A stretch of DNA of 64,000 nt from Streptomyces sp. NBC_00483 (GCF_036013745.1 NZ_CP107880.1:62001-126000); one strand, 5' to 3'. Numbered from the stretch's first letter, positions 50,171-59,345 are shown. Notes: generated from the sequence alone by a model not told the origin. Numbers and translations: made by a program.

Positions 50171-51399
50171 CGCGCGTGGAAGGGTTCCGGCTCGATCAGG
50201 ACACAGCGCGTACCGGTGTAGATGGTGGGCATGCAGCGGTTGCAGTGGATGCACAGCGAGTGCGTGGGCCGGTCCGCGGCGCGGTCCTCGGCGAAGCGGT
50301 TGATGAGGTCGGGTTCGCGCAGGAGCGCGCGGCCCATCGCCACGAACTCGAAGCCCTCGGTCATGGCCTGTTCGGCGGTCTCGCGGTCCGCGATGCCGCC
50401 GAGCAGGATCAACGGCAGTTTCAGCGCGGCCCGGAACTGGCGTGCCGAGGGGAGCAGGAACGCCTCCTCGTAGGGGTAGGCGCGGATGAACTTCTTTCCG
50501 ACGCGCTCGATGCCGAAGCGCTGGGGCTGGGGGAACGTCGCCGCGAACTGGCGCACGGGCGCGCCGCCGCGAAACAGGTACATGGGGTTCAGCAGGGAGC
50601 TGCCCGCGGTGAGTTCGAGGGCGTCGACGCTGCCGTCGGCCTCCAGCCAGGCGGCGGTGCGCAGGCTCTCGTCGAGCCAGATGCCGCCGGACACGCCGTC
50701 GTCCATGTTGAGCTTGGCGGTGATCGCGATCTCGTCGCCGACCTCGTCGCGGACCGCGCGGGCCACGCCCCGGGCGACCCTGGCCCGGTTCGCGAGGGTG
50801 CCGCCGTACTCGTCCTTGCGCTTGTTGAGCCTCGGGCTGAGGAAGGAGCTCGCGAAGTAGTTGTGGCCGAGGTGGATCTCCACCGCGTCGAATCCGGCCT
50901 CGACCGCGGTGCGGGCCGCGCGGGCGTGGGCGCGGGTGACGCGTGCGATGTCGTCGCGGGTGGCCGGGCGGGCGAAGCGGAAGGACTGCAGGTTCAGGAA
51001 GCGGCTGGGCGCGAGCGCGGGCAGCCCGTTGGATACGGGGTCGGCGACGGGTCCCGCGTGGCCGATCTGCGCCGAGATCGCGGCGCCCTCCGCGTGCACG
51101 GCCTCGGTGAGTCGGCGCAGGCCCGGAACAGCCTCCGGTCGCATGTGGATCTGGTCGCGTTCGGTACGTCCTTCGGGGGCGACGGCACAGTACGCGACGG
51201 TCGTCATGCCGACGCCGCCGGCAGCGGGTCGCCGGTGGTACTCGATGAGTCGGTCACTGACGAGCGCGTCGCGAGTGACCCCCTCGAAGGTGGCCGCCTT
51301 GATCACGCGGTTGCGGAGGGTCAGGGGGCCGAGGCGCGCGGGGGCGAGCAGGTCGGGCGTGGACCCGGTGGTGTCGCGGGTGGAGTCTGCTGTGCTCAT
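50161..51399 (-). CDS. NADH:flavin oxidoreductase (old yellow enzyme, single-domain)
   Basis: A 412-residue FMN TIM-barrel enzyme reducing activated alkenes or related substrates. It has APARLGPLTLRNRVIKAATFEG at the N-terminus, QIGHAGPVAD, the HLGHNYFASSFLSPRLNKRKDEYGG active-site segment and LPLILLGGIADRETAEQAM phosphate-binding strand. A cysteine cluster CIHCNRCMPTIYTGTRC near the C-terminus resembles the iron-sulfur site of 2,4-dienoyl-CoA reductase, but no FAD/NAD domain follows. ATG 51399 follows GAGGAG with 10 bases between. It lies 26 bases downstream of a TetR gene. Confidence 0.88.
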   Translation of the reverse strand: MSTADSTRDTTGSTPDLLAPARLGPLTLRNRVIKAATFEGVTRDALVSDRLIEYHRRPAAGGVGMTTVAYCAVAPEGRTERDQIHMRPEAVPGLRRLTEAVHAEGAAISAQIGHAGPVADPVSNGLPALAPSRFLNLQSFRFARPATRDDIARVTRAHARAARTAVEAGFDAVEIHLGHNYFASSFLSPRLNKRKDEYGGTLANRARVARGVARAVRDEVGDEIAITAKLNMDDGVSGGIWLDESLRTAAWLEADGSVDALELTAGSSLLNPMYLFRGGAPVRQFAATFPQPQRFGIERVGKKFIRAYPYEEAFLLPSARQFRAALKLPLILLGGIADRETAEQAMTEGFEFVAMGRALLREPDLINRFAEDRAADRPTHSLCIHCNRCMPTIYTGTRCVLIEPEPFHARGH

Positions 51400-51425
51400 G
51401 GCTGTGCAACTCCTCAACTGTCGGT

Positions 51426-52019
51426 TCACTGTGGGGCGTTCAGGCCCGCCGTGACGAAGGCAATGACCGCCTCCGCCGGAGGCCGGGGCGTGCCGCCCAA
51501 CTCGGCGGTGGCCAACTGTGGCTCCCCGTAGAGCTGGAGCAGCAGGTCGAACGTCATGCGCAGGCGGTGCCCGGCCTGCGCCCGGGAGAGGTCGGGCCGC
51601 GCGGCACACAGCAGCTGGCGCCACGGCCGGTGCCCGAACCACCGCTCGTCGAAGGGAAGTTCACGGCGGCTCAGCAGGACGCGGGCGAGCAGGTGCAGCA
51701 GCATGCGGCCGTGCGGGGTCCGGGTCAGCTCGTCGAGCGGACGCACGAGTACGTCGACGAAATCCTCGACGCGCGGCGTCTCTCTGTCGGCCGTCCTGCG
51801 CTCCACGTCAGCGAGCGGCTGCGCCCACAGCGGGCCGAGCCGGCTCTGCAGCAGCGCGGCGACCAGGTCTTCCTTGGTGCCGAAGTGGTAGTGGACCGCG
51901 GCCGGGTTCATGCCCGCCGCCGCGTTGACCGCACGGACCGACACCTGCTCGTATCCCTTGTCGAGGAAGAGCCGTTCGGCGGCGTCGAGCAGTGCCGCCC
52001 GCGTGGTGTCGGTGGGCAT
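51426..52019 (-). CDS. TetR-family transcriptional regulator
   Basis: A 197-residue regulator. It has an N-terminal HTH (about 5-50, TRAALLDAAERLFLDKGYEQVSVRAVNAAAGMNPAAVHYHFGTKEDLV) and a helical ligand domain with a CerR-type C-terminal region. ATG 52019 gives the normal family N-terminus. It probably controls itself and the old-yellow-enzyme gene directly downstream. Confidence 0.9.
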   Translation of the reverse strand: MPTDTTRAALLDAAERLFLDKGYEQVSVRAVNAAAGMNPAAVHYHFGTKEDLVAALLQSRLGPLWAQPLADVERRTADRETPRVEDFVDVLVRPLDELTRTPHGRMLLHLLARVLLSRRELPFDERWFGHRPWRQLLCAARPDLSRAQAGHRLRMTFDLLLQLYGEPQLATAELGGTPRPPAEAVIAFVTAGLNAPQ

Positions 52020-52355
52020 GGGGCACAGGACAGCACGGCGCGGCACACTTTTCAATCAGTGATGGAGATGATGCGGCGCAACATGGGCGCACGCATCGCC
52101 GCATCCTCGGAGGTGACGTTCAAGGACCAGGGCTGAGGTGACCTTCGAGCACCAGGGCTCACGGCGGGCGAGATTGGCCATAGACATGGCGCGACCTGCT
52201 GTGATCTCATCCGTCTCGGCGGATCGGACACCCTCGACGCCGCTCGACGGGCGATCCCTGTACGCGGCAGGTGACCGGCCGCTCCGGTCGGCTTGTGACC
52301 AGGTGGCCGACTTGTGCCAGCCTCCCGTCCAGGCCCGAAAGACGATAGACCCCCC
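52020..52355. promoter_or_regulatory. Divergent region between TetR and PTS genes
   Basis: This gap of 336 bases must hold both promoters. GAGGTGACGTTCAAGGACCA (start of a 25-base unit, 52110-52134) is repeated with three changes at 52135-52159. A small frame (52062-52136, 24 codons) ends inside the first copy, reading MEMMRRNMGARIAASSEV; it has no ribosome site and I do not call it. Confidence 0.5.
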
Positions 52356-53951
52356 ATGCAGAAGACCAAGGCCGCGCTCTGGGAGTTCCTCCAGAGCCTC
52401 GGCAAGACGTTCATGCTCCCCGTGGCGCTGCTCGCGTTCTGCGGCATCATGCTGGGCATCGGCTCCTCGCTCTCCAGCGACGCCGTCACCGGCAACCTGA
52501 CCTTCCTTCAGGGCCAGGGCTTCCACCTGGTCTTCACGTGGATGGCCAACACCGGCCAGGTCGCCTTCCAGTTCCTGCCCGTGATGTTCGCGATGGCCAT
52601 TCCCCTCGGGCTCGCCCGCGAGGACAAGGGCGTGGCCGCCTTCTCCGGCTTCGTCGGCTATGCCGCGATGAACCTGGCGGTGAACTTTTACCTCACCGCC
52701 AAGGGCGTGGACTTCGACGACGCGAAGGCGATCGCCCACTACGGCATCGCCGATGTCATCGGCATCCAGTCCATCGATACGGGGCTCCTCGGCGCGGTCG
52801 CCGTTGGCATCGTTGTCAGCCTGCTTCACCAGCGGTTCCGTACGCAGCGGATGCCCGACGCGCTGGCCTTCTTCGGTGGCCTTCGCTTCGTGCCGATCAT
52901 CTCCGCGCTCACGCTGAGCGTGCTCGGTCTGCTCATCCCGCTGGTGTGGCCGACGTTCAACGGCTGGATCACCGACCTGGGCCGCGCGATCGGTCATGCG
53001 GGGGTCTTCGGACCGTTCTTCTTCGGCATGGGCGAGGTGCTGCTGCGCCCGGTGGGCCTGCACCACATCCTCGTCGCGATGTTCCGCTTCACGGACGTCG
53101 GCGGCTCGGGCGCGGTGTGCGGGGACCATGTCTCCGGCGCCCTGAACATGTTCTACGCGCAGCTGAACTGCTCCAAGCCGCCCACGGCCGCCGTCACCGA
53201 CGCCACCCACTTCCTGTCGCAGGGCAAGATGGCGGCCTACCTCGGCGGTCTGCCGGGCGCCGCGCTCGCGATGTACCACTGCGCCCGCAAGAGCATGCGC
53301 CCCGAGATCAAGGCGCTCCTGGTCTCGGGTGTCGTGGCCTGTGTCGTCGGCGGCATCACCGAGCCGCTGGAGTTCCTGTTCCTGTTCATCGCGCCGTGGC
53401 TGTACCTCCTGCACGCCGTCCTCGTCGGTCTCGGCTTCCTCGCCGCCGCCGTCCTCGGGGTGTTCATCGGCAACACGGACGGCAATGTCATCGACTGGCT
53501 CGTCTTTGGTGTCCTTCAGGGCACGACCACCAAGTGGTATCTGGTGCCGGTCATCGCCGCCGTGTGGTTCGCCGTCTACTACTTCCTGTTCCGCTGGGCC
53601 ATCGTGCGCTTCGACCTCAAGACGCCGGGGCGCGAGGAGGAGGCGGAGGAGGCGGAGCCCGCGGAAGAAGCGGACGAGTCCGGGGCCCCGCGTGAGCTGG
53701 TCGCCGGGAAGTACGACGCGGTGGCGATCCTCGACGCGATCGGCGGCGCCGACAACATCACGTCCCTCGACAACTGCATCACCCGGCTCCGGCTGACGGT
53801 CGAGGACGCGGAGCGCGTGAACGAGCCGCGCCTGAAGAAGCTGGGCGCCGTCGGCGTCGTGAAGCTCGACGCGCACACCGTGCAGGTGGTCATCGGCCCG
53901 CAGGTGCAGTCCGTGAAGGACGCCATCGCCACGATGGTCCCGGTGGGCTGA
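52356..53951 (+). CDS. malX: PTS EIICB glucose/maltose-type transporter (MalX-like)
   Basis: A 531-residue sugar permease and phosphotransferase component. The EIIC domain (about 1-410) has ten or so spans, with FLQGQGFHLVFTWMANTGQ, GIIxxExxFLF-like VVGGITEPLEFLFLFIAPWLYLLH. A Glu-rich linker (about 418-440) leads to the EIIB domain (445-531), with phosphocysteine Cys474 in SLDNCITRLRLTVED. Order and neighbour (MalY-type aminotransferase 3 bases downstream) match E. coli malXY. ATG 52356 was chosen; an in-frame ATG lies 42 bases upstream. EIIA is absent and must be shared. The sugar is unknown. Confidence 0.82.
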   Translation: MQKTKAALWEFLQSLGKTFMLPVALLAFCGIMLGIGSSLSSDAVTGNLTFLQGQGFHLVFTWMANTGQVAFQFLPVMFAMAIPLGLAREDKGVAAFSGFVGYAAMNLAVNFYLTAKGVDFDDAKAIAHYGIADVIGIQSIDTGLLGAVAVGIVVSLLHQRFRTQRMPDALAFFGGLRFVPIISALTLSVLGLLIPLVWPTFNGWITDLGRAIGHAGVFGPFFFGMGEVLLRPVGLHHILVAMFRFTDVGGSGAVCGDHVSGALNMFYAQLNCSKPPTAAVTDATHFLSQGKMAAYLGGLPGAALAMYHCARKSMRPEIKALLVSGVVACVVGGITEPLEFLFLFIAPWLYLLHAVLVGLGFLAAAVLGVFIGNTDGNVIDWLVFGVLQGTTTKWYLVPVIAAVWFAVYYFLFRWAIVRFDLKTPGREEEAEEAEPAEEADESGAPRELVAGKYDAVAILDAIGGADNITSLDNCITRLRLTVEDAERVNEPRLKKLGAVGVVKLDAHTVQVVIGPQVQSVKDAIATMVPVG

Positions 53952-53954
53952 ACC

Positions 53955-55130
53955 GTGCGACACACCTCACCGGACTCCCCCGGCTACGAGTTCGACACCG
54001 TCGTCGACCGGCACGGCACCTGGTGCACGCAGTGGGACTACGTCGAGGACCGTTTCGGCGTGCCGGACCTGCTGCCGTTCACGATCTCCGACATGGACTT
54101 CGAGACGGCTCCCGAGGTCCTGGCGGCGCTGCGAGCCCGGCTCGACCACGGCGTGCTCGGCTACTCCCGCTGGCGCCACGACGACTTCCTGTCCGCGATC
54201 GTCGACTGGTACGCCACCCGGCACGACACCCCCGTGGACCCGCAGTCGATCGTCTACGGCCCCTCCGTGATCTACCAGGTCGGTCAGCTGCTGCGCCTGT
54301 GGTCACGTCCCGGCGACGGCGTCGTCGCGCACGCTCCGACGTACGACGCGTTCCCGAAGACCGTGGCCGCGCACGAACGGCGGCTGCTCACCTGCGCGGT
54401 GGACGACTGGGCGGAGCTTGAGCGGCTGCTGTCGCTGCCGGACACCTCGGTGCTGCTGCTGTGCTCCCCGCACAATCCCACCGGTCACGTGTGGACGGCG
54501 GCGGAGCTCGACCGCATGGCCGAGCTGTGCGCGCGCCACGACGTGGCGGTCATCAGCGACGAGATCCACTCGGACCTCGCCCACCCGCCCGCCGTCCACC
54601 GGCCGTGGGCGCTGCACGCAGGCTCCGGCACCCGCTGGGCGGTCGTCACGTCCGCGTCGAAGTCCTTCAACATCCCGGCGCTGACCGGCAGTTACGGCAT
54701 CGTCGGGGACCCCGACTCCCGGGACGCGTACCTGCGGCGGCTCAAGGAGGCCGACGGTCTGTCGTCCCCCGCGGTGCTGTCCGTGGTCGGCCATATCGCG
54801 GCCTACCGGGAGGGCGGCACCTGGCTGGACGCGCTCGGCACGTACCTGCGCGGCAATCTGTCCTACGTGGCGCAGCGCCTGGCAGAGGCGTTCCCCGAGC
54901 TGGGCTGGACGCCACCCGAAGCCGGCTATCTCGCCTGGATCGACCTGCGCCCCCTCGGTGTGGACGAGGAGGCGCTCCAGCGCGAGCTGGTCGAGCGGCA
55001 GCGGGTGGCGATCATGCCGGGTACGGCGTACGGCGCCGCCGGCCATGTGCGGCTCAATGTGGGCTGCCCGCGCTCCAAGGTGGAGCGCGGGGTGAGTGCC
55101 CTCATCGACGGTGTACGCGCGATCCGCTGA
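53955..55130 (+). CDS. malY: PatB/MalY-family PLP aminotransferase or C-S lyase
   Basis: A 391-residue fold-type I PLP enzyme. It has GVLGYSRWRHDDFLSAIVDWYATRH, LLCSPHNPTGHVWT (cofactor Asn), VISDEIHSDLAHP and the Schiff-base lysine Lys236 in SASKSFNIPALTGSY. MalY proteins are cystathionine beta-lyases; in E. coli MalY also represses MalT. GTG 53955 is 3 bases after the PTS stop, giving translational coupling. Coupling to a PTS protein points to the MalXY role, while the enzyme activity could simply be C-S lysis. Confidence 0.85.
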   Translation: MRHTSPDSPGYEFDTVVDRHGTWCTQWDYVEDRFGVPDLLPFTISDMDFETAPEVLAALRARLDHGVLGYSRWRHDDFLSAIVDWYATRHDTPVDPQSIVYGPSVIYQVGQLLRLWSRPGDGVVAHAPTYDAFPKTVAAHERRLLTCAVDDWAELERLLSLPDTSVLLLCSPHNPTGHVWTAAELDRMAELCARHDVAVISDEIHSDLAHPPAVHRPWALHAGSGTRWAVVTSASKSFNIPALTGSYGIVGDPDSRDAYLRRLKEADGLSSPAVLSVVGHIAAYREGGTWLDALGTYLRGNLSYVAQRLAEAFPELGWTPPEAGYLAWIDLRPLGVDEEALQRELVERQRVAIMPGTAYGAAGHVRLNVGCPRSKVERGVSALIDGVRAIR

Positions 55131-55138
55131 AGGTCAGG

Positions 55139-55324
55139 TCAGCGGACGAGGGCGTACACCAGCCAACCGAGGAGGAAAAGCACCACGATTCCTGTCAGGA
55201 TCGCGGTGCCCTTCCCCGGCTCCGTCGAGCGCTTCATCGAGCGCTCCATCTCCTTCTCCTTGATGAAGGCCTTGGTGTCTTCCTCGGTGCGTGTGCGCAC
55301 CCACCCGTTCCCAGGACCGAACAT
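55139..55324 (-). CDS. Small single-span membrane protein
   Basis: A 61-residue protein not recognised as a named family. An N-terminal charged, helical region (VRTRTEEDTKAFIKEKEMERSMKRS) precedes one transmembrane helix near the C-terminus (about 40-59, GTAILTGIVVLFLLGWLVYA). The initiator region has weak ribosome-site sequence. The codon pattern is normal, so I accept it. It is convergent with malY and separated by 8 bases. Confidence 0.6.
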   Translation of the reverse strand: MFGPGNGWVRTRTEEDTKAFIKEKEMERSMKRSTEPGKGTAILTGIVVLFLLGWLVYALVR

Positions 55325-55404
55325 TCCCCTGTACCTCCCCGTTTTGGACTGATCTTGCGCCTAACCGAATCGGGCCGGATCAAACGCGCACCCGTACGAG
55401 CGGT

Positions 55405-57147
55405 TCAGGCCCCTGCGCCCCGCAGTTCGGCCAGCGCGGCCGCGTTCAGCGGGCGCGGCGCGGAGTCCGTGCCGGTGCCGACGAGGACGACCGTGCACGC
55501 GCAGGCGTGGGTGAGGGCGGTGGTGAAGCTGCCGTCGGCGAACTGGGTGAGCGGGCCGCGCGGCGAGTGCCCGACGGCCACGACGCGGGCGCCGACGTCC
55601 GCCGCGTGCCGGGCCAGCGCGCGGCCGGCGGCGGCATGGTCCCCGACGCTGTTCAGCACCTGCCCCGTGGCGGCCACCCCCGCACCCGCGAGCCGGTCGA
55701 GGTGGTCCCGCACGGCGGCGCGGGCCTGCGCGAGGTCCTCGGCATCGGCGGCCTGGTCGTCGACGACGGCGGTCTGCCGGACGTGCACGACCTCCAGCGG
55801 GCTGCCGGTGTCCCGGGCGAGGCGTGCGGCCGCGTCGACGATGGCGGGCGCCCGGTCGTGGTCCCCGACGGCGACGACGACGCGCGGGTCGCTACTCGGA
55901 GCCACGGCTCCCACAGGCGTGAGTGACGGCTGCACCGGCTCGCCCCCGCCCAGGTTCGCCTCGGCCTGCCGCAGCAGCCGGTGCCCGCTGGCGAGGACCG
56001 GGATGGCGAGGACGAAGGTGAGCGCGGCCAGGTAGAAGGGCACGCTCAGGTCCATGGCGTCGGCCAGCTTGCCCGCGACGTACGGCGCGAGGCCGCCGCC
56101 GATGAATCGCAGGAAGCCGTACGCGGACGAGGCGACGGGGCGTTCCACCGGCGAGACCAGCATGACGGCCTGCGTGGTGAGTGTGTTGTTGATGCCGATG
56201 AAGGCACCGCTGACGATGACCGCGACGATCACGACGGTCGGCGTCGAGACCCCGGCGGCGATGACCGCCATCACGACACCGAGGCAGAAGAGATTCGCGT
56301 ACAGGACGGCCGCGGTGCCGTAGCGCGCCTGGAGGCGCGGCGCGAAGTACACGCTGAACAGGGCGACCAGAAGTCCCCAGCCGGTGAAGACGAGGCCGAG
56401 TTCGTGGGCGTCGAGCTCCATGGGGTACGGCGCGTACCCGAGCATCGTGAAGAAGCCCCAGTTGTAGAGCAGCGCCATGATGCCCATGGTCAGCAGGCCG
56501 CGGTGGCGCAGTGCCTTGAGCGGGGCGATCGGCGACGTGATCTTCTTCGGCCTGGGCAGATCGGGTACGAGGGCGATGGTGGCGACCAGTGCGACGGCCA
56601 TCAGGACGGCGACGCCGAAGAAGGGACCGCGCCAGCTGATCGCCCCCAACTCGCCGCCGAGCAGCGGCCCGACGGCGATCCCGAGGCCGAGCGCGGTCTC
56701 GTAGAGGATGATCGCGCCGCCGAATCCGCCGCTCGCCGAGGCGACGATGACGGCCAGGGAGGTGGCGATGAACAGCGCGTTGCCGAGCCCCCAGCCGGCC
56801 CGGAACCCCACGATGCCGTTGATGGAGCCGGTGGCTCCGGCGAGCGCCGAGAAGACGACGATGACGCTCAGGCCTATGACGAGGGTGCGCTTGGCGCCGA
56901 AGCGGCTGGAGAACCATCCGACGACGAGCATCGCGACCGCGGTGACGATGAGATAGCTGCTGAACAGCAGGGACACCTGGCTGGGCGTGGCATGCAGGCT
57001 GTCGGCCAGGGCGGGCAGGATCGGGTCCACGAGACCGATGCCCATGAACGAGATGACGCAGGCGAACGCGACGGCCCAGACGGCCTTCGGCTGCTTGAAG
57101 GGGCTCGCTTTCGTCGCTACCCGCTGCTGCATGCCGCCATCATGCAT
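55405..57147 (-). CDS. MFS transporter with C-terminal UspA domain (fusion)
   Basis: A 580-residue fusion. The N-terminal 12-helix MFS part (about 20-410) begins FACVISFMGIGLVDPILPALADSLHATPSQVSLLFSSYL and has VGWFSSRFGAKRTLVIG motif A. A linker (415-430) leads to a universal stress protein domain (430-570), with VVVAVGDHDRAPAIVDAAARLA, VVAVGHSPRG and PLTQFADGSFTTALTHACACTVVLVG. The last is the ATP-binding GxxG-like run. This joining could make transport answer to ATP or stress state. ATG 57147 or 57132 may be the start; neither has a clear ribosome site. Confidence 0.83.
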   Translation of the reverse strand: MHDGGMQQRVATKASPFKQPKAVWAVAFACVISFMGIGLVDPILPALADSLHATPSQVSLLFSSYLIVTAVAMLVVGWFSSRFGAKRTLVIGLSVIVVFSALAGATGSINGIVGFRAGWGLGNALFIATSLAVIVASASGGFGGAIILYETALGLGIAVGPLLGGELGAISWRGPFFGVAVLMAVALVATIALVPDLPRPKKITSPIAPLKALRHRGLLTMGIMALLYNWGFFTMLGYAPYPMELDAHELGLVFTGWGLLVALFSVYFAPRLQARYGTAAVLYANLFCLGVVMAVIAAGVSTPTVVIVAVIVSGAFIGINNTLTTQAVMLVSPVERPVASSAYGFLRFIGGGLAPYVAGKLADAMDLSVPFYLAALTFVLAIPVLASGHRLLRQAEANLGGGEPVQPSLTPVGAVAPSSDPRVVVAVGDHDRAPAIVDAAARLARDTGSPLEVVHVRQTAVVDDQAADAEDLAQARAAVRDHLDRLAGAGVAATGQVLNSVGDHAAAGRALARHAADVGARVVAVGHSPRGPLTQFADGSFTTALTHACACTVVLVGTGTDSAPRPLNAAALAELRGAGA

Positions 57148-57164
57148 TTACGTGTACATGGAAA
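57147..57164. promoter_or_regulatory. 18-bp imperfect palindrome upstream of the MFS-Usp gene
   Basis: TTTACGTGTACATGGAAA (57147-57164) is symmetrical around TGTACA with two mismatched base pairs. It lies directly at the predicted start and between the MFS-Usp and msrA genes, both on the minus strand. Its position suggests an operator overlapping the promoter. No dedicated regulator gene is adjacent. Confidence 0.35.
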
Positions 57165-57216
57165 CAAGATGCGTGCGGGTGCCGCTCTCCGCCGAGCGGC
57201 ACCCGGCCCGCCGAAA

Positions 57217-57726
57217 TCAGGCGGCGCGCTTCGGCAGCTTCCAGTTCGGTCGCGGGAAGTGGCAGGTGTAGCCCTCCGGGTAGCGCTCCAGGTAGTCCTG
57301 GTGCTCCGGCTCGGCCTCCCAGAAGTCGCCGACCGGCTCGACCTCGGTCACGACCTTCCCGGGCCACAGACCGCTCGCCTCGACGTCCGCGATGGTGTCG
57401 ACGGCGACCTGGCGCTGCGCGTCGTCCACGTAATAGATCGCGGACCGGTAGCTGCGCCCCAGGTCATTGCCCTGGCGGTCCTTCGTGGTCGGGTCGTGGA
57501 CCTGGAAGAAGAACTCCAGCAGGTCCCGGTAGGTGACCACGGACGGGTCATGGACGATCTCGATGGCCTCGGCGTGGTCGCCGTGGTTACGGTACGTGGC
57601 GTTGGGCGTGTCACCGCCGGAGTACCCCACACGCGTCGACAGCACGCCGGGCCGCTGGCGGATCAGGTCCTGCATGCCCCAGAAGCAGCCACCCGCCAGC
57701 ACTGCCCTCTCGGTTACCTCTGACAT
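57217..57726 (-). CDS. msrA: Peptide-methionine (S)-S-oxide reductase MsrA
   Basis: A 169-residue antioxidant enzyme reducing methionine-S-sulfoxide in proteins. GGCFWGMQD (12-20) carries the catalytic Cys14. [29 protein letters not shown] is the conserved substrate-binding region. The C-terminus lacks a typical resolving cysteine pair, so recycling may use an internal cysteine in YTCHFPRP. It is divergent from ferredoxin reductase across a region with repeated palindromes. Confidence 0.95.
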   Translation of the reverse strand: MSEVTERAVLAGGCFWGMQDLIRQRPGVLSTRVGYSGGDTPNATYRNHGDHAEAIEIVHDPSVVTYRDLLEFFFQVHDPTTKDRQGNDLGRSYRSAIYYVDDAQRQVAVDTIADVEASGLWPGKVVTEVEPVGDFWEAEPEHQDYLERYPEGYTCHFPRPNWKLPKRAA

Positions 57727-57803
57727 ACGCCACTCCCTGCACTACCTGACACGACGAACAGATCCAATGAGTGCAACAGAGCGCGACCCACAGATCTTCC
57801 AGC

Positions 57804-57913
57804 TTAGGCCGAGCCCCTAAAGCGAAGCTATCGACCCCCATAAGGCAGCCTTATGTGCCCATAGACCGGACCCGCCTACTTTCTAAGGCTTGCCTTACTT
57901 TAGGCTTCCCTAC
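57804..57913. promoter_or_regulatory. Cluster of TTAGG/TAAGGC inverted repeats between msrA and fpr
   Basis: Three inverted repeats and one further half-like site are spaced over 110 bases: TTAGG-N7-CCTAA (57804-57820), TAAGGC-A-GCCTTA (57841-57853), TAAGGC-TT-GCCTTA (57884-57897) and TTTAGGCTTCCCTA (57900-57913). They resemble IdeR/DmdR iron boxes in core (AGG...CCT) but the spacing is not the classical 19-mer. They lie in the divergent promoter region of msrA and the ferredoxin reductase. Confidence 0.6.
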
Positions 57914-57975
57914 AAGCACTCGTGGCCCGACCAGCACGTACGGACCGCGGGAACCACTCGAAGGGAACCTGAACC

Positions 57976-59340
57976 ATGCCTCGCCCCCTGAGGGTCGCCA
58001 TCGTCGGAGCCGGCCCCGCCGGCATCTACGCCGCCGACGCCCTGCTCAAGTCCGAAGCGGCCTCCGAGCCGGGGGTGTCCATCGACCTCTTCGAGCGCAT
58101 GCCGGCGCCGTTCGGCCTGATCCGCTACGGCGTCGCGCCGGACCACCCGCGCATCAAGGGCATCGTGAAGGCCCTCCACCAGGTGCTCGACAAGCCGCAG
58201 ATCCGACTGTTCGGCAACGTCGACTACCCGCGCGACATCGACCTCGACGACCTGCGCGCCTTCTACGACGCGATCGTCTTCTCCACCGGCGCGACTGCGG
58301 ACCGGGCGCTCGACATCCCGGGCATCGAGCTCGAGGGCTCGTACGGCGCCGCGGACTTCGTGTCCTGGTACGACGGTCACCCCGACGTCCCGCGCACCTG
58401 GCCGCTGGAGGCCGAGAAGGTCGCCGTCCTCGGCGTCGGCAACGTCGCGCTCGACGTCGCGCGCGTGCTCGCGAAGACGGCGGACGAGCTGCTGCCGACC
58501 GAGATCCCGGCCAACGTCCACGAGGGCCTGAAGGCGAACAAGGCCCTGGAGGTCCACGTCTTCGGCCGTCGTGGCCCCGCGCAGGCCAAGTTCAGCCCGC
58601 TGGAGCTGCGCGAGCTGGACCACTCCCCGTCCATCGAGGTCATCGTCAACCCCGAGGACATCGACTACGACGAGGGCTCGATCGCCGCCCGCCGCAGCGA
58701 GAAGCAGACCGACATGGTCGCCAAGACGCTGGAGAACTGGGCGATCCGCGACGAGGGCGACCGCCCGCACAAGCTGTTCCTGCACTTCTTCGAGTCGCCG
58801 ACCGAGATCCTCGGCGAGGACGGCCGCGTCGTCGGCCTGCGCACCGAGCGCACCGAGCTGGACGGCACGGGCAACGTCAAGGGCACCGGCAACTTCACCG
58901 ACTGGGACCTCGGCGCCGTCTACCGCGCGGTGGGCTACCTCTCCGACGAACTGCCCAAGCTCCCCTGGGACATCAAGTCCGGCACCGTCCCGGACGAGGG
59001 CGGCCGCGTCATCCAGGAGAACGGCGAGCACCTTCAGTCGACGTACGTGACAGGCTGGATCCGGCGTGGCCCCGTGGGCCTCATCGGGCACACCAAGGGC
59101 GACGCCAACGAGGCGGTCGCGAACCTGCTCGCCGACCACGCGGAGGGCCGCCTGCAGACGCCGGTCTCGCCCACCCCGGAGTCCGTCGAGGAGTTCCTCG
59201 GCGAGCGCGGCGTCCGGTACACGACCTGGGACGGCTGGTACAAGCTGGACGCCGCTGAGAAGGCGCTCGGCGAGCCGCACGGCCGTGAGCGCGTGAAGAT
59301 CGTGGAGCGCGCGGAGATGCTCGACGCCAGCGAGGCGTGA
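57976..59340 (+). CDS. Ferredoxin-NADP(+) reductase (FprA/adrenodoxin reductase type)
   Basis: A 454-residue FAD/NADPH enzyme shuttling electrons between NADPH and ferredoxin. VAIVGAGPAGIYAADAL (8-24) is the FAD site, and FGLIRYGVAPDHPRIKG the family hallmark. VAVLGVGNVALDVARVL (about 153-169) is the NADPH Rossmann site. GYLSDELP and GPVGLIGHTKGDANEAVANLLAD are C-terminal FAD contacts. ATG 57976 follows GAAGGGAAC. It is divergent from msrA and preceded by the repeated palindrome cluster. It probably serves cytochrome P450s or iron-sulfur assembly. Confidence 0.93.
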   Translation: MPRPLRVAIVGAGPAGIYAADALLKSEAASEPGVSIDLFERMPAPFGLIRYGVAPDHPRIKGIVKALHQVLDKPQIRLFGNVDYPRDIDLDDLRAFYDAIVFSTGATADRALDIPGIELEGSYGAADFVSWYDGHPDVPRTWPLEAEKVAVLGVGNVALDVARVLAKTADELLPTEIPANVHEGLKANKALEVHVFGRRGPAQAKFSPLELRELDHSPSIEVIVNPEDIDYDEGSIAARRSEKQTDMVAKTLENWAIRDEGDRPHKLFLHFFESPTEILGEDGRVVGLRTERTELDGTGNVKGTGNFTDWDLGAVYRAVGYLSDELPKLPWDIKSGTVPDEGGRVIQENGEHLQSTYVTGWIRRGPVGLIGHTKGDANEAVANLLADHAEGRLQTPVSPTPESVEEFLGERGVRYTTWDGWYKLDAAEKALGEPHGRERVKIVERAEMLDASEA

Positions 59341-59345
59341 CATGA

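Noticed and set aside
52062..52136. 24-codon frame upstream of the PTS gene
   Set aside because: No ribosome site, no recognisable sequence, and it ends inside a 25-bp repeat; it could be a gene remnant but I cannot support it.
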